64,000 nucleotides of DNA from Schistosoma haematobium (GCF_000699445.3 NC_067198.1:5056801-5120800); one strand, 5' to 3'. Counted from the stretch's first letter, positions 23,201 through 33,850 are shown. Translations and numbers: made by a program. The notes: generated by a model from the letters alone, not told the origin.

Positions 23201-25641
23201 TTATGAAATTCAGAGGACGAAAAGCGAGTGTCCGGTGCTTTAACCGGGTTGGTCAACACAGTGAGTCCAATAACCCTCATTCCAAACCAATGGTGCACAT
23301 CGGCTACAGGATCCTGAGGGAACAAATGGCGTATGGACCAATCGATGGTCAACGGCTACCATGGCATTGCATTTCCTCATCTTGCTCCACTGCATTGTGG
23401 ATCAGACCTTTCGGCCAAAGGCTCCGGGTGTAACCGCCTAAGTGAACCACCTACTTCGTTCTGGGCACCCGGGCAGTATCATAGCCCTCACAAAAATCAA
23501 ATGAGATTTATGTGGCGCATATCTATGTGGTGCCTCCTTGTACCAATGCTTATGTGTTCAAATAAATAAATAAACTACTACTAATACTACTTAAATAAAG
23601 TATATTGATTTGTAATTTAGCAGTGAAATTTAGGAATGATATAATAATATATATTAGTCGAATCGCCTACCATAAAAGATTTTATACATTGAAAAGTCAA
23701 ACAAATAAGCAACAAATATCAACTCTTGAATTTAGATATATATCCAGTACCAAACGGGACGAAACATACTTCATTAACTCTACTGCTAGCTATATTCCAT
23801 CTATTCTACGTAAACTTATGATATAATGACTATATCGAATCAATCCGCATAAAGATCAAATAAAACTGATCAGAATTCAGTTAAAATATTAATAATGAGA
23901 TAATCTGAAAGCATTAAAAATTCAATCAAATTTTATGGCTTTAAACTTTCAATCAATCCAGTGATTGACATATGCATTGAGATTCTGAATTGACTAATTT
24001 TGCTTACAATAGAGATTCCAACATTCAGATAAGAATGTAAAATAGAATAGCATAAAAGATTAATACAAGTCTATAGCGCCGTAATTTTCATGATACTTCA
24101 CTCGAGTAACTTATTGTTATTTATTTAAACATACAAACATTGGTACAAGGAGGTACCGAATACACATGCACCATAAAAATCACTCGATTTGTGTGAGGGG
24201 TGGGATACTTCCCAGGTATCCAAACTGAAGCCGGTGGTTTTCTGATGTGGCCACACCCGAGCCTTCGACCTGAAGGTCTTATCCATAGAGCAGTGGAGCA
24301 ACGTGAGGAGATGCAGACCCATGGTATCCGGTCACTTACAATAGGCTAATACGCCATTTTTTCCTTAGGATCCTGCAGCCCATGTACATCGTTGGTTTGT
24401 GATGAGGGTTTTACAACCCCCCTGGGTGGATCCTCCGTATCCACCAACCTGGTTAAAGCACCGGACATTCGATTTTCGTCCTCTCAATTTCGTAAACAAC
24501 ACCCTGCCCCGTGAGAATGCAGTAAATAGGAGTTCTCTGGCAGTGGTCGTATGTACGTGGCCATGTGAGAGCATTTGAAGAGGGAGAGCTGACTATTCCA
24601 ACCCTCGGCCGTACCAGGACATAAGATAGTCTTTAACATCGATTCAATAATTAACTCAATACATTAAATCAAGTTGCCATACGTCACATTAAAATAATAA
24701 GAAAATGTTATCAAGACGAAAAATCAAGGTATCTATGACAATGATGACAATGAGAAAAATTTAATCTAATCCAATTCCTCTCATATGGCCACATGTACAT
24801 AACCATTACCAGAAGTTCTACACACTACCTTCTCACAGTGAGGGTATTCACCACGAAATTGAGAGAAGGAAAAGTGAAAATTCGGTACTTAAGTCGGGTT
24901 GGTTCGGAGTTCGGAAACTATGATTCCAAACCACTGGTGCATATCGATATCAGGAACATGGGGAAACAAACTGTTTATGAACTTATTCTTGGCCGTAGGT
25001 GGCCACGAATGTGAAGCTTTTATGATTTACGGTTCGTATGATGACTTCAGGATGGGTCTGCATACTTGTGTTTACTTTTACGGAGTTCTGATTTTTTGGA
25101 GTTAGATCAATCTCGGTGTTTTAATGTGAAAAAACATTGCCGTTAAGAATAACTGGAAGGTTTCCTTTATCTTTAACAAACATCATTTATAGTAAGAATT
25201 ATTTAACTCCACGTGTGGGAGAAGCATTCTCTGAAGCTACTTATATTTAATGGATATTTAGAACACTCTACATACATCATTTCTACTATGAACAACTAAA
25301 CAAATGTTAAAATGATTAAACATACTCATTTGTTGCGGTCGAAGTGCATCCCATTCCTGTAGTTTGTGTGGTACAATCCCAGATGTTAAATTAATAGGAA
25401 ATGTCCCTTCAATCCAACACAGATTAGTAATATAAGAATCTGCATTGACTCCACTCACTGTTGTCGGTAAATAACACACTAATGGAGTCATAAAATATTG
25501 TCTCATTGTTACTAAAACCATGCATAGTAGTAGTACAATAACATTCCATTGAAAATTTGCTCGATCAGCTAAATCTTCAAATCCAACAAAGTTACATACA
25601 GAAAATGATTGAATATAACCGAGAAATTCTGAAGCAACCAT
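18887..25641 (-). CDS. innexin (gap-junction channel protein), two exons
   Basis: Joining 25641-25326 to 20238-18887 gives a 555-residue innexin, the invertebrate subunit of gap junctions and hemichannels in the plasma membrane. Visible features: membrane segment 1 about residues 31-48; first extracellular loop with Cys56 and Cys75 and a possible N-glycosylation site at Asn84; the innexin signature YYQWV at 107-111, entering membrane segment 2 (to about 129); segment 3 about 206-232; second extracellular loop with Cys269 and Cys286 in the family motif CVLPIN; segment 4 about 297-321. The cytoplasmic tail runs from about 322 to 555 and has a GPPPPP stretch near 403-408. Family members are typically about 360-550 residues, so this is complete with a long tail. 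An in-frame TAA lies 18 bases upstream of the chosen ATG. No neighbouring gene is visible. Which paralogue this is cannot be told here. Confidence 0.95.
20398..20835 (-). mobile_element. family B full monomer in innexin intron (dead-ribozyme subfamily)
   Basis: The full-length copy lies on the same strand as the innexin. The tail motif CCACAAAACCCC occurs in the same direction at both ends, as in a cut from a head-to-tail multimer. The hammerhead core is CTGAAAA (G8 changed to A). It shares this and most other variants with 26160-26530 and 28100-28330. Confidence 0.85.
21278..21362 (+). mobile_element. short PLE-tail fragment
   Basis: The segment with GTTCAGAAGAAC, ACCAAACCATTCAG and AACAAAACTCCATC matches the tail region of the PLE fragments at 30773-31093 and 55105-55280. 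Confidence 0.5.
21550..21875 (-). mobile_element. family B copy with plus-strand tail added
   Basis: Minus strand 21550-21778 runs from linker to tail. From about 21779 a plus-strand piece begins at TCCAATGCTTCC, within three bases of the predicted hammerhead cleavage site, and runs to the tail. Confidence 0.75.
21601..21646 (-). ncRNA. hammerhead ribozyme, family B (nearly intact)
   Basis: The minus strand reads GCATTG, CTGAGGA, stem II GTCC...GGAG, GAAA, CAGCCGTC and CAGTGC. Stem I pairs with one G-U. The closing pair of stem II is lost (G opposite G). The core is complete. Confidence 0.5.
23065..23575 (+). mobile_element. family C element in innexin intron
   Basis: Full-length plus-strand copy from TGCCCCCGGATGCCGTGG to the tail AAATAAATAAATAA, antisense to the innexin. 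The flanks are CTA/ACT-rich on both sides, so a target duplication is likely but cannot be bounded. Confidence 0.8.
24120..24625 (-). mobile_element. family C element
   Basis: Full-length minus-strand copy: a TTATTTATTTAAACATACAA tail at the left and the 5' edge CCTGGTACGGCCGAGGG near 24600-24620. Confidence 0.8.
24785..25010 (+). mobile_element. diverged family C fragment
   Basis: It shares TATGGCCACATGTACATAAC, the AAATTGAGAGAAGGAAAAG segment and ATTCCAAACCACTGGTGCAT with other C copies, and most closely the variant at 31140-31310 and 34800-35000. Confidence 0.6.
25326..25641 (-). CDS. innexin exon 1
   Basis: This exon carries the start codon (25641-25639) and 105 full codons plus one base. 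It encodes the cytoplasmic N-terminus, membrane segment 1 and the first extracellular loop with its two conserved cysteines. The donor is ATGA|GTATGT, with GT at 25325-25324. Reading on past the donor would add an unrelated tail ending near 25258, so that extension is intronic. A 5' untranslated exon further upstream cannot be excluded. Confidence 0.9.
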
Positions 25642-25915
25642 ATTGTATGAAAAATGTTAATTCTGAAATGAAAAGACAAAAGAAAGCAAACGTAGTGTTA
25701 ACGTTCAAGATCATAATTGATCGAGTTCTGTTTGCATATATAGACATTATAAGAGAATAGTACGAACACGAAATTAGCTTAAATCAAATAGCTGATATCA
25801 AGTCTTATCACAGTAACCTCAACAGTGTAGTGAACATGATATCACTCATTGTCGTTCATGTTTAAATTGTCCATTGATTGAATATTCAACATGAATATAT
25901 CAGGAGTTTTTATGG
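25642..25915. promoter_or_regulatory. innexin upstream region
   Basis: This is immediate 5' flank of the innexin start. I see no clear TATA box or initiator. The region beyond it (25916 on) is family B DNA, so any proximal promoter or 5' UTR would have to lie here unless there is a distant 5' exon. Confidence 0.3.
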
Positions 25916-26530
25916 ACGGAAAAGCCGTCCAGTGCTCTCGAGTTTTCAATAGTGGTCTAGCTTCAATTGACTCAAGACTCGCTCAGGTGCGAGATCGTAG
26001 ACGCACATTGCTGAGGAGTCCTATACTAAGACGAAACGTCCGTTCAATGTTCTCAGGTTTTCAATGGTGATTTGGCTTGGATCGATCAATGAATACAACC
26101 ATCCGACTATTAAAATTACTATAATATCCACAAAAACTCCTTCTGACACTAATCAGCACATGCTCACTAGTTACTGTTTCCAAGAGCTATATCCTGGAGT
26201 TCTAGGGAGAAGTAGTGACTAGTGAAGTTCAACCAGATCAGTTGTGAGATAGTAACTCATTGAAAACAGTGGTGAATGTGTCGCTCAATTTGGTGGATTG
26301 GTTGAAGTTAAACATTAACACCATTGGATACCGGCCGTCTCAGTAGTGTAGAGATTAAGCGTTTGCGCACGAGGCTGATTAGTCCTGGGTTCGAATCTGG
26401 CGGGGGCATGATCGTGGATGCGCATTGCTGAAAAGTTCCACAATTGGACGAAATGACCATCCAGTGCTTCCATGTATTCCATGGTGGTCTAGCTTCAATG
26501 GACTCATGATCTCAACTATTAAAATCAATA
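25916..26530 (+). mobile_element. family B head-to-tail multimer (three units)
   Basis: Three plus-strand pieces follow each other: a partial unit entering at the hammerhead 3' side (25918-25972), a second unit (25973-26160) with a good hammerhead, and a third nearly complete monomer (26160-26530) starting CATGCTCACTAGTTACTG. The hammerheads of units two and three are about 410 bases apart, which gives the monomer length. Confidence 0.85.
26005..26050 (+). ncRNA. hammerhead ribozyme, family B (best candidate)
   Basis: Core CTGAGGA (26011-26017) and GAAA (26033-26036). Stem I ACATTG/CAATGT is perfectly paired, with changes on both strands relative to the usual GCACTG/CAGTGC. Stem II keeps three of four pairs. 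Cleavage is expected after GTT at 26042-26044, which is an allowed NUH site. This is the best paired copy in the window. Confidence 0.7.
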
Positions 26531-27097
26531 AATTATTCTTGAAAATAAAACACACACTCATATTAAGCATTATGATCCTTACTTAGTGCATTTATACACC
26601 AATTTAGCAATGGAGAAATTTATTAGCTAAAAGAAATCACAATGTTTTAGTAATATTGACCGTTTGAAACATGTTTCTCAGATTTGACCTCTAGTTTAAT
26701 ACACTAAGACAGTTTCGCAGTTTGTCTGATGAACAAAAAAATGATTACTGTAATTACTATGAAAACCGATAAAACGTATTATAATCCAGTTAGATACAAG
26801 TGTAAGGGAAGTTTTGGATGATATTGCTAACTGTAGTGTAAACAGTCGAAACTGATGAAATTAGTCTGTGAGTTATTGAGCTAAATTTAATCCGAACAAA
26901 GGCTCTTTTTGTCTGGAAGAAAAAAACATACTCTGACATTGTCAAAGTCTTGGCAGAACTAGATTTAGTTGTTTGGTTGGTTAAAAATGATGAAAAATTA
27001 AGAAAAAATGACACTAACTCAGCTACGCTTGATAAAATGATACCAAGTATTGTATGGACACAAAAGTGCATAATAGACGTGAACTGTTGTCAAAAAA
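26531..27097. other. unassigned stretch
   Basis: Nothing recognisable; a 93-codon minus-strand frame at 26790-27071 matches no family I know and is probably chance. Confidence 0.5.
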
Positions 27098-27374
27098 GCA
27101 AACATGGATGGTGGCTAGCAGTGGAGTCCAGGACGAGCGTTACGTCCCGTTTAAAACTCATCAGATGGATGTATCTGCAGCCCAGAGTTGATGTTCATTT
27201 CGAGACTCGAACCAAGTATCATTCGCTTCAAACCCTATCACATTATCCACTTAGCTACTGAGTCCTGATAGCCACCATCCGTCTTTGCAATATCGAGGCG
27301 ATCCGCACAGGATGCATATATACCAATAAGAGACTGATCATCAATGGGAAGATTTAAACAAACAATACCAAATG
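27098..27374. mobile_element. Sm-alpha fold-back
   Basis: 27098-27280 is minus strand (hammerhead to 5' edge) and 27280-27374 is the plus-strand 3' part, ending AACAATACCAAATGA. The flip is at TAGCCACC, a word present both at the reversed 5' edge and just after the hammerhead. The core is CTGATGA, but the GAAA box reads GTAA, so it is dead. Confidence 0.8.
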
Positions 27375-27394
27375 ATTAATGTCACAAAGGGGTA

Positions 27395-27510
27395 TTCGTG
27401 GAAATTATAATATTTTAATAGTGGATTTCATGGATCAATTGAAACTAGACCACCATGAAAAACCTGGACGACCGTTTCGTCCTAGGATGAGACTCGTCAG
27501 CAATGCGTGT
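27395..27510 (-). mobile_element. family B fragment
   Basis: The tail and hammerhead are on the minus strand. Core CTGACGA, GAAA and stem II are fine, but a small deletion removed the 3' strand of stem I. Confidence 0.7.
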
Positions 27511-27974
27511 CCTGTTTCAATACCAAATGAAAGCTATTATCGAATAGCTTAGTGCAATATTTTGTTAATCTACTACTATCAATGATTGACTATTAAAACC
27601 GTTAATTAATAAACTGATTTATGATTTTTTTTTCTCAGAAAATAAACCAACACAACAGTTTACTAAACGTTTGTTATGACCTAATTTTAACCAACTTCCT
27701 TTCTTCTTGTTTCTATCCCTTTTTCTTTGTACTTTTAATGTTATACAATGAAAAACAAAACCATCATAACAACTATTATACTTATTTATTCATTTGAAAA
27801 TCCTGTTACTGTTATTTTCTTTGATAGATTTATGTAGTGTCCTTAATTGTGTGTAATGAATTGACGTTGTTTGTTGATGAAATGACATGTTGTATGGTGT
27901 TTGACATTAATCTGGTATTTAACACAATATGATACACATGATACATCTTATAAACAATTGTAATATTATTATCA
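27511..27974. other. unassigned AT-rich stretch
   Basis: Nothing recognisable is seen. Confidence 0.6.
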
Positions 27975-28372
27975 GAATGGGTTTTGTGGAGATTTTTAGA
28001 AATTTCACTGGTTGAAATCATGAGTCAATTGAAGCTAGACCACCATGGAAAACCTGGAAGCACTGGACGGTTGTTTCGTCCTAGTGTGGGACTCCTCAAC
28101 TTCGTGGATTGGTTGAAGTTAAATATTAATACCGTTGGATGTCGATCGGCTCAGTAGTCTAGAGATTAAGCGTTTGCGCACGAGGCTGATTAGTCCTGGG
28201 TTCGAATCTGGCGGGGGCATGATCGTGGATGCGCATTGCTGAAAAGTTCCACAATTGGACGAAATGACCATCCAGTGCTTCCATGTATTCCATGGTGGTC
28301 TAGCTTCAATGGACTCATGATCTCAACTATTGAAATTACTATAATATTCACGAAAATCCCTTTCTGATATAA
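27975..28372 (+). mobile_element. family B fold-back (dead-ribozyme subfamily)
   Basis: The inverted tail ends inside the hammerhead core (GGACTCCTCA, about 28095). The direct part starts at ACTTCGTGGATTGGTTGAAG. From GAGATTAAGCGTTTGCGCAC (about 28162) to ACTCATGATCTCAACTATT the direct part is identical or nearly so to 26353-26520. Confidence 0.85.
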
Positions 28373-28540
28373 ATCTAGTTGTGTTTTTTTTTACTAGTAT
28401 ACAATTGCATTCCTTAATTTGAAATCTACACTTGACGGAAGAATAAAGAAAATCACATATTAGTTCATTAATGAGGTTGAAATTTTTTTAACAAGGTTGT
28501 TTTCTACGGGATATGGCTGTTAACTCCATCTCTAACCCTC

Positions 28541-28950
28541 CTCCTTTACCCAGGTTTGAGACCGACGATAAAAGTGGAGAACTACTACAACTGTCATCAG
28601 AAAAAAAGTACAGGTATTTATAAACAATTGTTTACGCAAGAAACTCAATGTCCATTGATCAGATAGCATCAGCAACAGCCTACTGTGGCAGAGAACAAAC
28701 CAATTACCAGATGAAGATGAAATTAACAAAAGACGATGGAAGTGGATAAGAACTACATTATGGAAATCATCAAACTACATCACGAATTAAGCGCTAACTT
28801 GGAATGCTGAAGTAAAAACAGAAAAGAGGAAAGTCAAAAGACACACTAGGTCGAGAATTGGAAAGGATTGCCCGGGACAGAGTTCGGTGGAGAATGCTAG
28901 TGAGAGGCTTATGCTCCTCCCAAAAAGGGTAACAGAAATAAGTACGTAAA
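28541..28950 (+). pseudogene. RTE LINE 3' fragment
   Basis: It matches the C-terminal and 3' parts of the 12845-15895 relic: GAGAACTACTACAAC, AACAGCCTACTGTGG, and GTTCGGTGGAGAATGCTAGT to GTAACAGAAATAAGTACGTA. It is 5' truncated and not coding. Confidence 0.75.
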
Positions 28951-29544
28951 GAAATTTTTTGTCCTATTTAATCTACAGTATCAGTTGGATTCTTTCAATC
29001 TAATCCCATACAATGTGACAATTCAGAAAAGCGTAACTCGGTATCGCGACACAATGTAATTATTTAGAGACTATTGGTCAACTGGCTTAGGAACCATATG
29101 AAATATTTCATTCATAAAATCCTACTGTATGACAAATACATGTGCCTAGTCCTAGCAGTTTTGTGAACAAACAAGAAAATGAATTTAGTGACCTTATCAA
29201 GAAAAAGATATAATCCATTTATATAAAAAGGCTCAATTGGAGCTAGAATGTTGCCAAGTGATATGTATTAAAGTCCCTTAAGGACCAGACGTTTACACGA
29301 GGCTACGGATAAATTTTGACTAGAAGTGAAAATAATTTTTTAAAATTCCAATTTAATGCTTCCCAAGCCATTATCTTGAATAACTAAACGATCGTTATCA
29401 GTGTTCTATTATTATGTGGCGGGCGACATGCGCTCTTGCTTGGAACAAACGAGATGCAGAATTGTTGAGGTCAAATTTTACCTTCACATCTCTTGAACGA
29501 TTTGTCGGATAGCGCTGATTCTTATTTTATCTTAATGTTGACGA
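28951..29544. other. unassigned stretch
   Basis: Nothing recognisable is seen. Confidence 0.6.
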
Positions 29545-29765
29545 CTTTAGCTGTTGGATGTGAGACCGCCACTGGAAACCTGGAAGCATTGGACGACCGT
29601 TTCGTTCTATTGTGGGATTCCTCAGCACTGCGTATCCCCAATTTCGCTCGCAGGATCCGAACCCAGGGCATTTAGTGCTTCCAGATTTTCAATGTTAGTC
29701 TAACATCAAATGGCTCATGATCTGGATCAAAAACTTAATAATCTTCACAACCCTATACTGATTGT
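29545..29765. mobile_element. family B fold-back
   Basis: Minus-strand tail to B box (29545-29660) flips to a plus-strand tail (about 29665-29765, from AGTGCTTCCAG). The hammerhead keeps CTGAGGA and GAAA, but stem II is broken. Confidence 0.7.
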
Positions 29766-29983
29766 AAAATTATCAAAAAAATCGCCACTTCTGGTTTGTG
29801 AGTAATAAAACTGATCAATCAGTTCAATAACAATAAACAATTCAATGAATTCTATTGATTAGTGTAACCGGAACTAGTAATGAGTATAATAGAAACTATT
29901 TGAAACATTACAAAATAATTGAATAAACAAAATTTACTCGAATTAATATTTTCCCTTAACTAGATTACATTTTAAAGGTTATC

Positions 29984-30190
29984 AGAAGGGGTTTTGTGGA
30001 GACATGAAGTTAAAGTTAGACATTACCAAGGTTGGATGTCGGCCGGCTTAGTGGTCTAATGGTTAAGCGTTCGCACGCGAGATTGATAGGTCCTGGGTTC
30101 GAAACTCGAGAGGGGGGATCGTGTACGCGCACTGCTGAGGAGCCCCATACTAGGGCCTAACGGTCGTCCAATGCTTCCAGGTTTTCCATA
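29984..30190 (+). mobile_element. family B copy with short inverted tail at its 5' end
   Basis: It opens with AGAAGGGGTTTTGTGGAGA, the reversed 3' tail, then switches to the direct linker GAAGTTAAAGTTAGACATTA, boxes and hammerhead. GAAA has become CTAA, so it is dead. It stops soon after the hammerhead. Confidence 0.75.
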
Positions 30191-30482
30191 CACGTATATG
30201 TATTAAGTAACTTAAACAAATCCATGTATGTAGGTACTTGATATTATTAGTTTGATAAATGAGTAAATAACTAACCAGTTCATTATAATGAACTATAAGT
30301 GTTAAAACTAACAAGTTAGATTCACATTGATTATTAAAACATTTGACTATTCGGCACCATTTTTTGTTGTCGTAAATGTCAAAACTATCGTTTATGTACA
30401 CAAACACACCTGTGTTCAATGTAATAAGGCTACGAAATCATTGAAAATTCTAAAATAACTCTAGTTGATAAGTAAATAACTT
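30191..30482. other. unassigned AT-rich stretch
   Basis: No feature is seen. An 89-codon minus-strand frame here has no recognisable family. Confidence 0.5.
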
Positions 30483-31320
30483 GGTCAACAGTTATTTATT
30501 TACTTCAACATATAAACATTGGTACACAAAGGCACAAAATATATACTCCATACAAATCACTCGATATCTGTGAGGGCCTAAATCAAAACAGGTGAGTTTC
30601 TGAAGTGACCACTTCCCAAGACTTAGACCCATAGATTTAATATACAAAGTAACGGAGCGATGTTGGGAGATTAGGTCTCATTGGAGTCGATCAACAAGAA
30701 TAAGTTTATACACTATTTGTTTCTTCAAGTTCCTGATGCCAATGTGCATCATTGGTTTGGAATCATAGTTTTGAGATGGTGAAGAAGATTTGTAGCTCAG
30801 GTGGATGATTTTGATGGAGTTTTGTTCTCTGAGCTAGATGGTTTGGTCATCGAGCTTTCATCGTTCTTCTGAACGACATCATCAGCATAAACTTCAGATA
30901 GAAGTGAAGTGTTCGAATTTCTCCATATGCGTTTCACAGCTTGTTCTGTACACCTCGACGTTGATTGGTTCTTAATGACCTTAAATTTGTGTTTTTGAAA
31001 TTTCCTCTGTCCAAGATTTCCACATTTTTCCAATCGAATGAGTGTCCACAGTTGTCCACATGTATTGATATAAGTGAGAAAGTATCATGGCGTTTCACAA
31101 CTCCTCTAAGTCGATTCTTAGTACCCATAAACCCGGTCTAAGTACTGGATATTCACTTTCCATTCTCACAATTTCTTATTGAACACCCTCACCGTGAGAA
31201 GGTAGTGTATAAGACTTCTCTGGTAATGGTTATGTATATGTGGCCATATGAGAGGAATTGAAGAGAGGGAGAGATGACCCTCCATACCGTTGGTCATGGC
31301 AGGGCATTTGGGAGTAGTCA
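30483..31320 (-). mobile_element. family C variant split by a PLE insertion
   Basis: Minus-strand C copy: tail TTATTTATTTACTTCAACAT at the left, 5' edge near 31305. It is interrupted between ATCATAGTTTT (ends about 30772) and ACAACTCCTCTAAG (from about 31094). The related copy at 34586-35015 is continuous at this point, so the empty site is known. Confidence 0.8.
30773..31093 (-). pseudogene. Penelope-like element fragment nested in family C
   Basis: The minus strand encodes SLISIHVDNCGHSFDW followed by KNVEILDRGNFKNT. This is the helix region that follows the GIY-YIG motif in PLE nucleases. It then runs into a serine/threonine/lysine-rich tail and the PLE-tail words also seen at 21278 and 55105. 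It is truncated at both ends. Confidence 0.6.
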
Positions 31321-32346
31321 ACAGTTAGAATAACTTATGAATGTGTCAAGAAAATTCGACATACAGAAGTTAATAAAATACCAACAACTGATGAAACAGA
31401 CATTTTGGGATTGAAACTACACAAATATTTTATGATCATAAGTATTATTTCGCATGAATAAACTTTAAAACCTATTCACATGAGCGAGATACGTTGAAAT
31501 CTCACTGGAAGTAAGTCAATATATGAATTTGAAGTGCTTTCAACTTTAGCATGTAGAAGTGGATTTTTCGTTTGTTCAAGAAACACTGAATGACACCAAA
31601 CGCTAAACTGACGTTTCGTTCTGGTTTAAGATTCATTAGTTCTATGTGGTCCAGAAACCACTATATATTGAATCAAGAAGCTTCACGTTTTCCAGTAAGA
31701 ACAGTGCTATTAAGCGACATCGTCAGAATTCAATGATTCACATTTCCAATAAATCGATGACAATCAACGTAAAGCCTAGGACAAATACACATCAGTTAAA
31801 ATTGTCATACCACATTAGCATAGCGTTGAAATTAATAAGTGAATTGAAAATGAGACAATAGTAGTAACAATGGTAGTAAAAAAAGACTAAACATTAAGAA
31901 TACAACGAAGGTAATTATGGAAAAATACTAAAACTTAAGATCTGAAGGAAGATAAAACTTAGTATTAACTCAATTATTGGGTACAGATACACATAATTGA
32001 TTTCGAACCACACTTCATATGTCTCAACTAAAAGCAATATCCTGTTTTCGAAGCCGAAGTATTATAGGACAAGTCTTAAACTTGCTCATGGAGGAAAGTT
32101 CATTAGCTTAACCGCTGACTGAGCCATCGTTCCTAATGATAAATAATAAAAAACATGTCCTTTTGTGACCAATTACAACTCATCTAATTCGATGTGTTTC
32201 AACCGCCGATTATATTCATCGCAAGGGCTCCCATTCAAGTAATTTTCACAATATAATACTATCTTTATTTACTGTCATTGATAGATTACTGTTTCTCTTC
32301 AATCTTTGTTGAACTCAACCAGTTATCACTTCAATTCTTACAGGAC
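31321..32346. other. unassigned stretch of about 1 kb
   Basis: No repeat copy or coding signal is supported. The 71-codon frame at 31646-31861 shows no family resemblance. Confidence 0.55.
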
Positions 32347-32355
32347 AAAGACGAA

Positions 32356-32836
32356 TTTATTTATTTATTTATTTCAACACATAAATCCTGGTACAAGAGG
32401 GCACCAAATAGATATGCGCCACACCATATTTGTGTGTGGGCTGTGATATTACCCGGGTGCCCAGACCGAAGTAGGTGGTTATCTTAGGGGACCACACCCC
32501 GAGCCTTTAACCTTAAGGTCTGATCCACAAGGCAGTGGAGCATCATGAGGAGATGCAGTCCCATGGTAGCCGGTGACCAACGATTGGTTCATACGCCATT
32601 TGTTCCCTCAGGATACTGGAGCCAGCCCATGTGCACCATTGGTTTGGGATCCGGTTAAAGCGCCAAACATTCACTTTTCGTCCTCTCATTTTCGTAAACA
32701 ACACACGTGGTGTGAGAAAGCAGTGAGTAGGACTTCCCTGGCAGAGGCTGTATACGCGTGGTCGTGTGAGAGTATTTCGAGAGGGAGGGTGGGCCCACCC
32801 CACACTCGGCCATACCAGGGCATTTGGGGGTCGGAT
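32356..32836 (-). mobile_element. family C element with 9-bp target duplication
   Basis: Full-length minus-strand copy flanked by AAAGACGAA at 32347-32355 and 32837-32845. The outer bases also agree (GGACAAAGACGAA against GGATAAAGACGAA). The tail is a TTTA repeat at the left end, and the 5' edge CCAAATGCCCTGGTATGG is at the right. Confidence 0.88.
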
Positions 32837-32845
32837 AAAGACGAA

Positions 32846-33357
32846 ATATCTATATCTCTATCTAATTTCTAACATAATACATGTAATGAACTAATTTTAT
32901 CAACAAATTATAACCGAAATTATATAATAATAATAATAATAATGATACTAATGAAATTGAAACCATACATACCGAATTACTGAATCTGTCAACAATGATT
33001 AGATGACCATAAGTTCATAAATTACATTATCAACAGTCTTTATATATATACATACAATATATACGTATACAATTCTAATCACTGACATAAACATACATTC
33101 ATACTGTGGTGAATAGTGGTGTCAATTTACATTAACGTTGACCTGACAGTAACTTCCTTTTTTTATAAATATAGATATACTGTGAGAATTTTATCAATAG
33201 TCATATTAAATAGACATCAATCATAAACTATTGTTAATCCATGATGAATACTATCAACAAATTAGATGATTTCCAATAATAATAGTGATAAAAAGGAAAT
33301 CTAAAACAAAACAAAAACGAAAACAGGGGAGGATGAGTTTAAAGTGATGAACGATAT
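32846..33357. other. unassigned AT-rich stretch
   Basis: Short AAT and AT microsatellites (about 32926-32942 and 33042-33070); otherwise nothing. Confidence 0.6.
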
Positions 33358-33850
33358 CTGTTGCCTCCAGATGCGGTCGAGGGTGGCTTATTTATAGCCA
33401 TATGCATACAACCACTACCAGGGAAATCCTACTCACTGCCTTCTCGTGGCACGGATGTTGTTTACAAAATTGAAAGAATGAAAAGCGAATGTCCGGTGCT
33501 TTAATTTGCTTGGTAGATATGGAGGATCCACCTAAGGGAGTTGGAAAACCCTTATTCCAAACCAATGGTGCATATCGGCTCCAGGATTCTGGGAGAATAA
33601 GTTGCCTATGAACCAGTTGATGGTCACGGGCTACCATGTGACTGCATCTCCTGACATTGCGCTACTGCCTTGTGGATCAGACCTGTAGGTTGAAGGCCAC
33701 GGGTGTGGCCCCCCTAAGAAAACCACCTGCTTCGGTTTTGGCACCATGGCAATATCATAGCCCACACACAAATCAAGTGACTTGTGTTGCGCACATGTGT
33801 TCGATGCTCCTTTGTACCAATATTTATGTGTTCAAATAAAATAAATAAAC
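33358..33850 (+). mobile_element. family C element
   Basis: Plus-strand copy from GCCTCCAGATGCGGTCGAGG to AAATAAAATAAATAA, more diverged than the copies at 32356 and 41469. The flanks GATATCTG and AATATCTAAC may be a worn target duplication. Confidence 0.8.

Larger units (their letters stand above)
20239..25325 (-). other. innexin intron, repeat-filled
   Basis: This 5,087-base intron has GT...AG ends on the minus strand. It holds family B copies at 20398-20835 and 21550-21875, a short PLE-tail fragment at 21278-21362, family C copies at 23065-23575 and 24120-24625, and a diverged C piece at 24785-25010. Between them the sequence is AT-rich, with a CA/GT microsatellite near 22480-22500, and shows no further exon. 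The residual segments 21876-23060 and 23576-24115 show nothing recognisable. Confidence 0.85.

Noticed and set aside
25258..25325. Open frame extending innexin exon 1 past 25326
   Set aside because: A GTATGT donor lies there and the extra residues have no innexin similarity.
28532..28729. 65-codon minus-strand frame with a hydrophobic stretch
   Set aside because: It is antisense to an RTE LINE fragment that explains the sequence.
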